Source: an uncultured Clostridia bacterium
GTDB taxonomy: Bacteria > Bacillota > Clostridia > Lachnospirales > Anaerotignaceae
Assembly (NCBI GenBank): GCA_910586765.1
Contig: CAJUJJ010000018.1
Location: 1-61,739 of the forward strand
DNA length: 61,739 bases
Reading direction: 5' to 3'
A program made the position numbers and the translations under genes. Shown here piece by piece: positions 50,927-58,980 of this stretch. How positions within the stretch are numbered: the stretch's first letter is position 1; each line of letters begins with the position of its first letter. The notes under the pieces are model-generated. The model was not told the origin of the DNA. It ran no database searches and worked only from the letters and a program-made list of their open reading frames with translations.

Positions 50927-52120
50927 ATGGCTAAACAAAAATTTGAAAGAACCAAACCCCATATGAATATTGGTACTATTGGTCACGTTGACCATGGTAA
51001 AACAACTTTAACAGCTGCTATTACAAAAACACTTCATGAAAGATACCAGATTGGTGAAGCAGTTGCATTTGAAAACATTGACAAAGCTCCAGAAGAAAGA
51101 GAACGTGGTATCACAATTTCTACAGCACACGTTGAATATGAAACACCAACAAGACACTATGCACATGTTGACTGCCCAGGCCATGCTGACTATGTTAAAA
51201 ACATGATTACAGGTGCTGCTCAAATGGACGGTGCTATACTTGTTGTTGCTGCAACAGATGGTCCTATGGCTCAGACAAGAGAGCACATTTTGCTTTCTCG
51301 TCAGGTAGGTGTTCCTTATATCGTTGTATTCATGAACAAATGTGATATGGTAGATGACGAAGAACTTCTTGACTTGGTTGAAATGGAAATTAGAGAACTT
51401 CTTTCCGAGTATGAATTCCCTGGTGATGATATTCCTATTATTAGAGGTTCTGCTTACCAAGCACTGCAAGATTCTACAGGTGAATGGGGCGACAAAATCA
51501 TTGAATTAATGAACGAAATTGAAGCATATATCCCTGAACCAGAACGTGATACAGATAAACCTTTCTTGATGCCAGTAGAAGACGTATTCTCCATTACAGG
51601 ACGTGGTACAGTTGCTACAGGTAGAGTTGAAAGTGGCGTTGTTAAAGTACAAGATGAAGTTGAAATCGTTGGTTTGACAGAAGAAATTAGAAAAGTTGTT
51701 GTAACAGGCGTTGAAATGTTCAGAAAACTTCTTGACCAAGCAGAAGCTGGCGATAACATTGGTGTTCTTCTTCGTGGTGTGCAAAGAAATGAAATCGAGA
51801 GAGGACAAGTTCTTGCAAAACCAGGCTCTATTACACCTCACCACAAATTTAAAGCACAGGTTTATGTATTGAGCAAAGAAGAAGGTGGACGTCATACTCC
51901 TTTCTTCAACAACTATAGACCACAGTTCTATTTTAGAACAACAGACGTTACAGGTATTATCTCTCTTCCAGAAGGTACAGAAATGTGTATGCCTGGCGAT
52001 AATGTTGAAATGACAATTGAATTGATTACTAAAGTAGCTATGGCTCCTGGTCTTCGTTTTGCTATTCGTGAAGGTGGTAGAACAGTAGGTGCTGGTTCTG
52101 TTACTGAAATCATTGAGTAA
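50927..52120 (+). CDS. tuf: Elongation factor Tu
   Basis: A 397-residue EF-Tu. G1 Gly-His-Val-Asp-His-Gly-Lys-Thr, Arg-Gly-Ile-Thr-Ile, Asp-Cys-Pro-Gly-His-Ala-Asp and Asn-Lys-Cys-Asp, with a typical C-terminal barrel ending Thr-Val-Gly-Ala-Gly-Ser-Val-Thr-Glu-Ile-Ile-Glu. ATG 50927 after AAAGGAGG; an upstream in-frame ATG (50828) runs through the promoter and is rejected. Its last 55 bases are duplicated at 61424-61479 as the attachment repeat of a mobile island, and the reading frame is intact. GC content and codon use are those of a very highly expressed gene. Confidence 0.98.
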   Translation: MAKQKFERTKPHMNIGTIGHVDHGKTTLTAAITKTLHERYQIGEAVAFENIDKAPEERERGITISTAHVEYETPTRHYAHVDCPGHADYVKNMITGAAQMDGAILVVAATDGPMAQTREHILLSRQVGVPYIVVFMNKCDMVDDEELLDLVEMEIRELLSEYEFPGDDIPIIRGSAYQALQDSTGEWGDKIIELMNEIEAYIPEPERDTDKPFLMPVEDVFSITGRGTVATGRVESGVVKVQDEVEIVGLTEEIRKVVVTGVEMFRKLLDQAEAGDNIGVLLRGVQRNEIERGQVLAKPGSITPHHKFKAQVYVLSKEEGGRHTPFFNNYRPQFYFRTTDVTGIISLPEGTEMCMPGDNVEMTIELITKVAMAPGLRFAIREGGRTVGAGSVTEIIE

Positions 52121-52121
52121 T
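52066..52121. repeat. Left attachment repeat of the mobile island (attL, tuf 3' end)
   Basis: 56 bp identical to 61424-61479 except one synonymous third-position change (C52111 versus T61469). It lies in the last 18 codons of tuf plus the stop. The crossover site is probably inside the first 45 bp, which are identical. Confidence 0.85.
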
Positions 52122-52142
52122 TTGTAAAAATGGTGATTTTAA

Positions 52143-52175
52143 GGGCTTTCCGAGTATTTCGGAAAGTCCTTTTTT
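52143..52175 (+). terminator. Intrinsic terminator after the left attachment site
   Basis: Perfect 11-bp stem gggctttccga / tcggaaagtcc with one G-U pair, then TTTTTT. It now ends tuf transcription and is probably element-borne; tuf's displaced terminator lies at 61515. Confidence 0.8.
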
Positions 52176-52228
52176 AATGTATAATATAATATTTTTTTGA
52201 AAATGGTGCCAAATCGCGGCAAAAATAC

Positions 52229-52711
52229 TTACCAGCCTTTTATTTGTTTTACTTGTTCTGCTCTTTGTGGGTCTTTGTGATATTGCAGTTTAAATTGTAT
52301 TGTTTGTACGATTTCTTGCCTTGCTTCATCATCTAACTGATAAAATGAAGTCAAAAGATTATCTACGTCAGGCATACTATTTTTTCCAAATAGATACATA
52401 AGAGGATACATAGAATTTTTTAAATAAGTTTTTACTCGACTTCCGTCTAAAGCACCATGTAAGCCATCTGGTAGCGTTGGATATATTTCTTCTTCTGTGA
52501 TAGCACCAGAAAATGGACTAGCAGAGCATATTTCATTTACATCAATTTCTAATTCATTTGCTAAACGCAATGCAAAATCAAAACGAATATTGGAATCTTT
52601 TTGAATGATTGAATAAAGTGTAGTCGCACTGATTCCTGTAGCTTTTGCAATTTTGCGAACATTAGTGCCTTTACTATCTAGTATTGTTTTTAGTTTTTTT
52701 CCATCTCCCAT
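52229..52711 (-). CDS. HTH-type repressor of the mobile island, 160 aa
   Basis: An N-terminal XRE helix-turn-helix (residues about 6-60, Val-Arg-Lys-Ile-Ala-Lys-Ala-Thr-Gly-Ile-Ser-Ala-Thr-Thr-Leu-Tyr-Ser-Ile) and a C-terminal helical domain. No S24 peptidase Ser/Lys pair, so induction would not be by RecA self-cleavage. AAGTAGGAG lies before ATG 52711. It faces the excisionase-integrase genes across a promoter with a perfect operator palindrome (52877-52893) and is the likely immunity/lysogeny repressor. Confidence 0.85.
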   Translation of the reverse strand: MGDGKKLKTILDSKGTNVRKIAKATGISATTLYSIIQKDSNIRFDFALRLANELEIDVNEICSASPFSGAITEEEIYPTLPDGLHGALDGSRVKTYLKNSMYPLMYLFGKNSMPDVDNLLTSFYQLDDEARQEIVQTIQFKLQYHKDPQRAEQVKQIKGW

Positions 52712-52844
52712 AAAAATCTCCTACTTTCATATAAAAATTTATTACGAATTCCATAAAATTATCATATCACAGATAATAGAAATAAAAAAGATAAACTTTT
52801 TATAAATAATATACGAAAAACATAAAAAATATTTTTATGAAATA

Positions 52845-52873
52845 TTGACACAATAAAAATAAAGTGCTACTAT
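52845..52873 (+). promoter_or_regulatory. Sigma-A promoter of the excisionase-integrase operon
   Basis: TTGACA (52845-52850), 17-nt spacer, TACTAT (52868-52873). Confidence 0.75.
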
Positions 52874-52876
52874 GAA

Positions 52877-52893
52877 TATACGAAATTCGTATA
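52877..52893. promoter_or_regulatory. Operator palindrome TATACGAA-A-TTCGTATA
   Basis: Perfect 17-bp inverted repeat overlapping the predicted start site. Related half-sites (attacgaattcc at 52741; atacgaaaaac at 52811) lie nearer the repressor gene, as in a bipartite immunity switch. Confidence 0.7.
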
Positions 52894-52948
52894 ACAAATA
52901 AATATAAATATTGTAATAAATTTTGATTGAAAAAAGGAGGTCGAATAT

Positions 52949-53143
52949 ATGGCAAATTATCAATACATGATGAGTGCTGATGATGTGGCACGAGAATTAA
53001 GTTGTTCCAAATCTTATGCCTACAAAATAGTAAAAAAATTAAATCAAGAGCTTGCTGCACAAGGCTATATTACAATAGCAGGCAGAATTCCAAAAACTTA
53101 TTTAGCAAAAAAAATTTATGGTTATGAGTTATTAAAAAGTTGA
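52949..53143 (+). CDS. Excisionase-like / HTH DNA-binding protein, 64 aa
   Basis: Small winged-HTH protein: Ser-Ala-Asp-Asp-Val-Ala-Arg-Glu-Leu-Ser-Cys-Ser-Lys-Ser-Tyr-Ala-Tyr-Lys-Ile-Val-Lys-Lys (residues 9-30) and a basic Gly-Arg-Ile-Pro-Lys-Thr-Tyr wing. This is typical of the Xis/DNA-binding proteins encoded just before integrases of clostridial elements. It would bend DNA to direct excision. AAAGGAGG precedes ATG 52949; 16 nt separate it from the integrase gene. Confidence 0.8.
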   Translation: MANYQYMMSADDVARELSCSKSYAYKIVKKLNQELAAQGYITIAGRIPKTYLAKKIYGYELLKS

Positions 53144-53159
53144 ACAAAAGGAGGTTACT

Positions 53160-54218
53160 ATGGCTTACAAAGAAAAAGATACCAAAAAATGGACTGCACA
53201 ATGGTTTGAAACAGATGTAAAAGGAGAAAAGAAAAAAAGAAGAAAAAGAGGTTTTGAAACAAAACGAGAGGCTTTAGAATATGAGCGACAAAAGAAGTTA
53301 AACAGCAACAGAAATATGAATATGAAATTGAGTGATTTTGTAGACATCTATTTTGATGATAAACAAAATGAATTGAAACAACGCACCATAAAAAATAAAA
53401 GATACATGATGGAACAACATATTATTCCTTATTTTGGAAGTCAAAAGATAAATGAAATTACAGCTTCTCAAATCATACAATGGCAGAATGAAATGCAGAA
53501 AAAAGGATTTTCAGAGGCATATTTGAGAATGATTCAAAATCAATTAACTTGTTTGTTTTCTCATGCTTCTCGCATATATGATTTAACTACAAATCCATGT
53601 AAAAAAGTAAAATCTATGGGGAGCTTTGATGTTAGAAGTTTAAACTTTTGGACACTAGAAGAATATCAGAAATTTATTCAAACAATAGAGCCAGGAACAA
53701 GATATTACATTATTTTTGAAATTCTTTTTTGGACAGGCTGTAGAATAGGAGAATTATTAGCACTGACCAAACAAGACATCAATTTTGAAAAAAATCAAAT
53801 CAATATTAACAAAACATATTATCGAACAAACGGACAGGATATTATTACAGAACCCAAAACAAAACAATCTATTAGAACAGTAGAAATACCAGAATTTTTA
53901 AAACAAGAAATCAAATGTTTTATTGATAGACATTATGGTATGCCCGATAATGAAAGACTTTTTCCAATCGTGCAGGAAGCAGTACAACACAAAATGAAAC
54001 GTCATATTGAAAAGTCTGGTGTAAAGTATATACGTGTCCATGATACCCGTCATTCACACGTTGCGTACTTGATTAATAAAGGGGTTGACCCTATTTTGAT
54101 AAAAGAAAGAGTAGGACACAAAGATATACGAATTACATTAAATACTTATGGACATTTATATCCAAATCAACAAAGAAAGATAGCAGATTTAATTGACAGT
54201 GAAAAAAATAAGCCTTAA
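53160..54218 (+). CDS. int: Tyrosine site-specific integrase
   Basis: A 352-residue phage-type integrase. The N-terminal AP2-like arm-binding domain (about residues 3-45) is very basic, followed by a SAM-like core-binding domain (about 57-150) and the catalytic domain. Catalytic residues are visible: Arg195 (Thr-Gly-Cys-Arg-Ile-Gly-Glu-Leu), His294-x-x-Arg297, His320 (Val-Gly-His) and nucleophile Tyr330. Length is normal and nothing is missing. It would catalyse recombination between the tuf-end attachment repeats. AAAGGAGG precedes ATG 53160. Confidence 0.95.
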   Translation: MAYKEKDTKKWTAQWFETDVKGEKKKRRKRGFETKREALEYERQKKLNSNRNMNMKLSDFVDIYFDDKQNELKQRTIKNKRYMMEQHIIPYFGSQKINEITASQIIQWQNEMQKKGFSEAYLRMIQNQLTCLFSHASRIYDLTTNPCKKVKSMGSFDVRSLNFWTLEEYQKFIQTIEPGTRYYIIFEILFWTGCRIGELLALTKQDINFEKNQININKTYYRTNGQDIITEPKTKQSIRTVEIPEFLKQEIKCFIDRHYGMPDNERLFPIVQEAVQHKMKRHIEKSGVKYIRVHDTRHSHVAYLINKGVDPILIKERVGHKDIRITLNTYGHLYPNQQRKIADLIDSEKNKP

Positions 54219-54341
54219 CAGCACCACCTGCTAAGACTTGTGATAACTGAAGGACTTCTGTTATCTACCAAATATAATATAAGTATAACAGAGGTTCTTC
54301 ATTGTATCAATAGAATTTTATAAAAAAATGGAGGACTTTTT

Positions 54342-55304
54342 ATGAAAGAAGCAGATGTGAAAATGATTAAAATGTCAGATGTTCAAACACAGCCTATAGA
54401 ATGGCTTTGGTATCCTTTTATCCCTTATGGAAAATTGACTATTATTCAAGGTGACCCTGGTGATGGCAAAACGACACTTGCATTAAACATAGCAGCAAAG
54501 CTGTCAAATGGTAAGGGATTAGAAAACGAAATTATGACACAAGAGCCTGTAACGATTATATATCAAACAGCAGAAGATGGTCTTGCAGATACAGTAAAAC
54601 CAAGACTGGAAAATGCAGAAGCAGATTGCAGTAAAATATTAGTGATTGATGAAAGCAGCAAATTATTGTCTATGACAGATGAAAGACTAGAAAAGGCTCT
54701 GATACAAACGAATGCAAAAGTGCTTATTTTAGACCCAATACAGGCATATTTAGGCGGAGGAATAGACATGAATAGAGCAAATGAAGCAAGAAATATAACA
54801 AAGCAGTTAGGGATGTTAGCAGAAAAATATCAATGTGCTATTCTTTTAATTGGGCATATGAATAAGGCAGCAGGAAATAAAGCGGTATATAGAGGTATGG
54901 GTTCTATTGACTTTTTTGCAGTAGCAAGAAGTGTGTTGCTAGTTGGTAGAGTAAAAGGAGAGCCTGATATTAGAGCTGTTGTTCAAATAAAAAATAATAT
55001 TGCAGCTTTTGGACATTCTAAAGCATTTCGATTATCTGAAAAAGGATTTGAATGGCTAGGGGATTATGAAATTACTGCTGATGAAGTATTAGGTGGAATT
55101 GTCCCTAAAATAAATAAGCTGGAACAGGCAAAACAAATGTTACGAAAACTTTCAGAAAGTTCAAACATGATACAAAGTAGTGAAATTTTTAATATGGCTG
55201 ATGAGAAAGGTATTTCTAGGAGAACATTAGAAACTGCAAAAAAAGAATTAAAAATAAAAGCAAAAAAGATTAATGATGTCTGGTATTGGGAATTCAATAA
55301 ATGA
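54342..55304 (+). CDS. RepA/DnaB-type AAA ATPase (replication-associated)
   Basis: A 320-residue RecA-superfamily ATPase with Walker A Gly-Asp-Pro-Gly-Asp-Gly-Lys-Thr-Thr (about residues 38-46) and Walker B Leu-Ile-Leu-Asp-Pro. The motif Gly-His-Met-Asn-Lys-Ala and an Arg-Ser-Val-Leu-Leu-Val-Gly-Arg segment are typical of the hexameric RepA helicase-like family of phages, satellites and plasmids. The C-terminal part (about 255-318) looks like a winged HTH. It probably acts at the palindrome modules immediately downstream. TGGAGG precedes ATG 54342. Confidence 0.85.
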   Translation: MKEADVKMIKMSDVQTQPIEWLWYPFIPYGKLTIIQGDPGDGKTTLALNIAAKLSNGKGLENEIMTQEPVTIIYQTAEDGLADTVKPRLENAEADCSKILVIDESSKLLSMTDERLEKALIQTNAKVLILDPIQAYLGGGIDMNRANEARNITKQLGMLAEKYQCAILLIGHMNKAAGNKAVYRGMGSIDFFAVARSVLLVGRVKGEPDIRAVVQIKNNIAAFGHSKAFRLSEKGFEWLGDYEITADEVLGGIVPKINKLEQAKQMLRKLSESSNMIQSSEIFNMADEKGISRRTLETAKKELKIKAKKINDVWYWEFNK

Positions 55305-55305
55305 A

Positions 55306-55895
55306 CACCGCAACATTGCAAAAGGTTGCAAGGTTGCAAAAAATATAAAAATTTTGCGGTCTTGCGGTTTTAATAAGAAAATAGTAAATAAGTATAAAAA
55401 ATATATGCTTTAAAAATATTTTTTATACTTATTAACAATAAATTTAGTTTTTGATATAAAAAATATATAAATTATATAAAAAATATTTATTGATATTTAT
55501 AGAATATTATATTACAAAAAAGGAAGACCGCAAGATTGCAAGATATAGAGATTTTGCAGTCTTGAAATTGCGGAGATGAAAAATATAAGATTGCAAGATA
55601 TAGGATTTTGCATTTTTGGAATTGCAGAGAGGAAGAATGCAAGATTGCAAAGATACAAAATTTTGCGGTCTTGCGGACTTGATTAAAAGACAAATAAACA
55701 AATGTAAAAAATGTATATATTTTACGAGTATTTTTTACTATTATTAATAAAAAAATTGATAGATAGATGTAGAAAGTATATATATTATACAAATACTTTT
55801 TATTAGTATTTAACAAATTATTGGAAGAATTGCTATAAGGGGAAGACCGCAAAATTACTATAAAATTTTGCGGTCTTGCATTGCGGACTTGATGA
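55306..55895. repeat. Palindrome/iteron-like repeat modules, possible element origin
   Basis: About 590 bp without a gene. Diverged copies of an accgcaa ... ttttgcggtcttgcgg motif occur at 55306-55368, 55524-55573, 55588-55625 (partial), 55636-55680 and 55843-55880. Between them lie AT-rich inverted repeats (for example 55388-55431). The last copy has a perfect 13-bp stem (gaccgcaaaattt/aaattttgcggtc). It lies directly behind the RepA-like gene, as replication origins do. Function is inferred. Confidence 0.6.
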
Positions 55896-55914
55896 AAGAA
55901 AGGAATGAATTAAT

Positions 55915-56148
55915 ATGAAAAACGTACAGATTTCACATGAACTTTTTATGATGCTTATAAAATATTTCTTTTTTGAAAAAGAAAATTTATTTTCAGAAAT
56001 ACAAAAAGAATTAGAACAAAAGTTGGATGCTTTGGTAGCAAGAGAATTGTACACAAAATATAAAACAGCACCTACTGAAGAAGAAAAAGAAAAAGCAAGA
56101 CAGAAATATTTGAATAAAAAAGGAATACACTCCAGCTTTCGTTGGTAA
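55915..56148 (+). CDS. Small mobile-element protein, 77 aa
   Basis: A charged helical protein beginning Met-Lys-Asn-Val-Gln-Ile-Ser-His-Glu-Leu-Phe and ending Lys-Gly-Ile-His-Ser-Ser-Phe-Arg-Trp, with Lys-Tyr-Lys-Thr-Ala-Pro-Thr-Glu-Glu-Glu-Lys-Glu-Lys-Ala-Arg in between. I recall near relatives recurring in clostridial integrative elements (sometimes misnamed complexin-2); no function is known. GAAAGGAATG precedes ATG 55915. Terminator follows at 56173. Confidence 0.7.
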   Translation: MKNVQISHELFMMLIKYFFFEKENLFSEIQKELEQKLDALVARELYTKYKTAPTEEEKEKARQKYLNKKGIHSSFRW

Positions 56149-56172
56149 TACCTTTCCTTTGATGACCAATGA

Positions 56173-56199
56173 CAGAAACGTGACACGTTTCTGTTTTTT
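56173..56199 (+). terminator. Intrinsic terminator
   Basis: Perfect stem cagaaacgtg / cacgtttctg followed by TTTTTT. Confidence 0.85.
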
Positions 56200-56890
56200 G
56201 GTTAACAAGGAGAAATTGCCTTTTTAAGTAGAAAAAGCAGTAATTTGGAACAGATATATATAACTGCTATTTGAAAACTTTGTATGTACAACGTTTTTAG
56301 AAATGAATATAAGTGAAAGTATATAAAGTCAATAAAATAAAAACAGCCTTCAAAAATGTTGTAGCTACAACGCTGTGAAATAGAGCATATAGCATTTTTT
56401 ATATAAATGGTATTCTTTTTTAATAGCAAAAAAGAAGTAGAGAAAATTTTTCTTTTCAGCTATTGAGAAAGAATTTTTTTTCAAAATTTTAAGGATGTAA
56501 GGAATTTTTCAGTCAAAAATTTTATTAAAAATAGTTTTATTTTTGATAGTAAAAATTATATGCAGTACAATAAAAATGATATTCCAAAAAAAGGAAAAGC
56601 CACGCCGAAGGTGTTTTGTAAATTTCAAAAAAATTTACATTTGGGGTTTGGGGGAACACCAACAAGCATGGAAAGGGATATCCCTTTCCCCTGCTTGCAA
56701 TCGGTGCAATTTTATTCTTTATGTAATTTTTATTCTTTCTAATGATTTTTAGTTTTTTTAAAAATTTAAAAAAATACTTATATAAATTTTTATTGCATCA
56801 TTGAAAATAAGATTTCATAATTATAAAAAAATTTGATTTTTTTTAAATAAGCTAATAATACTATATATGTATAGTAAATTAAGTTTTTGG
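56200..56890. other. Non-coding region of the island with a palindromic repeat
   Basis: No supported gene. At about 56600-56712 a GC-richer block carries aaagggatatcccttt and a ggggtttgggg stretch, whose complement recalls the ccccaaacccc of the repeat at 18898-19107. The remainder is AT-rich. Confidence 0.45.
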
Positions 56891-56894
56891 TATT

Positions 56895-56935
56895 AAAAAA
56901 AAAGACCGCTTACTTTTTAGTAAACGGTCTTGTCA
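56895..56935 (-). terminator. Terminator of the flagellin gene
   Basis: Minus strand stem aagaccgtttact / agtaagcggtctt with a following run of Ts (A run at 56894-56903 on the plus strand). Confidence 0.85.
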
Positions 56936-56942
56936 TTAAAAG

Positions 56943-58976
56943 TTATAGCAATAGATTAAGAATACTTTGTGGAGTTTGGGTTGCTTGAGTAAGCATTGCC
57001 TGATTGGATTGCATAAGAACATTATTTTGCATAAGTTTCATCATTCCCTTTGAAATATCTGTGTCACGGATACGACTTTCTGCTTCTGTAATATTTTCGT
57101 GCATGACACTAAGACTATTTATAGCGTGTTCTATACGATTTTGTAAAGAACCAATATATCCTCTATATGTTGATACTTTATCAATAGCATTTTTTAATGT
57201 TCCGATTGCATCAACAGCAGTATACTGTTTGGCAATAGATAAATCTGCAATACCAAGAGAAATACAACACATATCTTTTACATAAAAATCTAATTTTTCC
57301 CAAGACCTCTCACCAATTTGAAAACGAATTATTCCATTTTTGGAGGCAGAAGAGTTTGGAGAATTAGGGTCATTAGGGTCAGGTTTGTCAGGGTCATCAG
57401 GGTCAGGTTTATTAGGGTCATCAGGGTCAGGCTTATTAGGGTCGTCAGGGTCAGGTTTGTCTGGGTCTGTAGGGTCGGGGTCAGGCTTGCCGTTATGATA
57501 TATAATTTGACCATTGTTTATAATAGTACCTTTTTCGCTCAAATCGCCCCAAACATCAATAATACCGTCATTTGTGAGTATAGAACCAGTCCCTACGGTC
57601 AATTTCTGGTCATCTGCTATATTCAAATTGACATCAGCATCTATTTTAGCGTCATTTGTCAATATAACATCTTTTCCATTGAGCGTAGCACTGTTTAAAT
57701 TGCCGTTTTTATCTCTGTCAATTTCAATATAACCACCTTGCCCAAAATAGAGCTTGATTTTGGCATCGTCACCAAATGTACTGCCTTGAATAGCATTTTT
57801 TTCAGAGCTAGCGTCTATGACACCACCAGTAATTGTATTGTTGCTGCCATTGCCACCATCACCACCACCGATACCTGAACCATTACTACCACCAGTAGCA
57901 GTTACATTTCCACCAGTAATTGTAATATCACTACCATTGCTACGATAACCACCACCAATACCTGCTCCATAATTACCACCAGTAGCAATGACATTTCCAG
58001 CAGAAATAGTAATATCGCTGCCATTACCGTCCCAACCACCACCGATACCTGCTCCCAACCGACCACCAGTAGCAGTTACATTTCCACTAATTATATGAAT
58101 ATCGCTACCACTAGCTCTATAACCGCCACCAATACCTGCTGCGTATTCACCACCAGTAGTAATTACAGTGCCATTTTCAATGGTGATGTTGCTGCCATTA
58201 CCGTCCATGCCACCACCAATACCTGTACCTGTACGACCACCAATAGCAGTGACATCTCCGTTAGTAATTTTAATATTACTACCACTGCCACTACTACCAC
58301 CACCAATACCTGCACTTTGATTACCACCAGTAGCAGTAATAGTGCCACCTTCAATAATAATATTATTACCATCACCATCATTGCCGCCACCAATACCTGC
58401 ACTACAACCATTACCAGTAGCAGTTACATTACCACCACTAATTTTAATATCGCTGCCATTAGCACCAATGCCACCACCAATACCTGCTCCACCATCTACA
58501 CCACCAGTAGCAGTTACATTACCACCACTAACTTTAATATTGCTGCCAGCACCATAACTACCACCACCAATACCTGCACCCCATTCACCGCCAGTAGCAG
58601 TCAATTTCCCAGTTCCATTGATTTCCAGAGCACCATTAGTACCATTTTTTTGCAAACCAGCACAATTCTTACCACTTTTTAATATATTTTCACCATCAAG
58701 TGTAACCGTAACATTTCCAGTGCTATTATCCGCAATTTTAAAAGCTGCGGTATTTGCTTGACTGCTTACATCAATATTGACATTTCTTAGTGTAATATTA
58801 GTGTTTGCATCTTTTGCAACCTCAATGCGGTTAGTTGTTGCTGCCGCTGTACCCTCAACGGTAACATTACCACCTTTTATCGTCAAAATACCTGTGGTAG
58901 TGTTAAAGTCGAAATCATTTGCATCACCATATACTGTAAAGTCCCCGCAAGTTGTAGGAGTGCCGCTGTAAGTCAC
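56943..58976 (-). CDS. Flagellin, C-terminal part: repeat domain, Asp-Pro linker, flagellin C domain (out of frame)
   Basis: 677 codons continuing the flagellin gene in another frame. A beta-rich entry region (about residues 1-120) precedes nine glycine-rich repeats of about 28 residues (each with Gly-Asn-Val-Thr-Ala-Thr-Gly-Gly and Ala-Gly-Ile-Gly-Gly-Gly), probably a beta-solenoid. A linker of repeated Pro-Asp-Asp-Pro-Asn-Lys follows, then the flagellin C domain (Arg-Gly-Tyr-Ile-Gly-Ser-Leu-Gln-Asn-Arg-Ile; Glu-Ala-Glu-Ser-Arg-Ile-Arg-Asp-Thr-Asp). The nominal GTG start has no ribosome site, so it needs the upstream N-terminal part. Removing one C from the tract at 58989-58996 joins both into 898 residues. 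Confidence 0.85.
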   Translation of the reverse strand: MTYSGTPTTCGDFTVYGDANDFDFNTTTGILTIKGGNVTVEGTAAATTNRIEVAKDANTNITLRNVNIDVSSQANTAAFKIADNSTGNVTVTLDGENILKSGKNCAGLQKNGTNGALEINGTGKLTATGGEWGAGIGGGSYGAGSNIKVSGGNVTATGGVDGGAGIGGGIGANGSDIKISGGNVTATGNGCSAGIGGGNDGDGNNIIIEGGTITATGGNQSAGIGGGSSGSGSNIKITNGDVTAIGGRTGTGIGGGMDGNGSNITIENGTVITTGGEYAAGIGGGYRASGSDIHIISGNVTATGGRLGAGIGGGWDGNGSDITISAGNVIATGGNYGAGIGGGYRSNGSDITITGGNVTATGGSNGSGIGGGDGGNGSNNTITGGVIDASSEKNAIQGSTFGDDAKIKLYFGQGGYIEIDRDKNGNLNSATLNGKDVILTNDAKIDADVNLNIADDQKLTVGTGSILTNDGIIDVWGDLSEKGTIINNGQIIYHNGKPDPDPTDPDKPDPDDPNKPDPDDPNKPDPDDPDKPDPNDPNSPNSSASKNGIIRFQIGERSWEKLDFYVKDMCCISLGIADLSIAKQYTAVDAIGTLKNAIDKVSTYRGYIGSLQNRIEHAINSLSVMHENITEAESRIRDTDISKGMMKLMQNNVLMQSNQAMLTQATQTPQSILNLLL
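57355..57489 (-). repeat. Asp-Pro-rich linker repeats in the flagellin
   Basis: Tandem 18-bp-class repeats (gggtcatcagggtcaggttt type) encode Lys-Pro-Asp-Pro-Asp-Asp-Pro-Asn units between the solenoid and the flagellin C domain. Repeat-number changes here stay in frame. Confidence 0.85.
57820..58616 (-). repeat. Nine tandem 28-residue glycine-rich repeats in the flagellin
   Basis: Each unit is about 84-87 bp and reads roughly (Ser/Thr)-Gly-Gly-Asn-Val-Thr-Ala-Thr-Gly-Gly-x-x-Gly-Ala-Gly-Ile-Gly-Gly-Gly-x-x-Gly-x-Gly-Ser-Asp-Ile-x-Ile. Units differ at the x positions, which would be surface-exposed in a solenoid. Confidence 0.88.
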
Positions 58977-58980
58977 TATG

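Noticed and set aside
55487..55852. Minus-strand frames across the palindrome modules
   Set aside because: Low-complexity Cys/Phe/Ser-rich translations with no ribosome site; the region is better explained as repeats.
57318..57698. Plus-strand frame of Arg-Val-Ile repeats opposite the flagellin linker
   Set aside because: It is only the antisense reading of the Asp-Pro repeats, with no ribosome site.
57820..58616. Regularly spaced repeats that could be taken for a CRISPR array
   Set aside because: The units are coding, about 85 bp, imperfect, and keep the flagellin reading frame; there are no unique spacers and no cas genes.
58095..58682. Long Thr/Ser-rich plus-strand frame opposite the flagellin repeats
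   Set aside because: An antisense shadow of the Gly-rich repeats without its own start signals.
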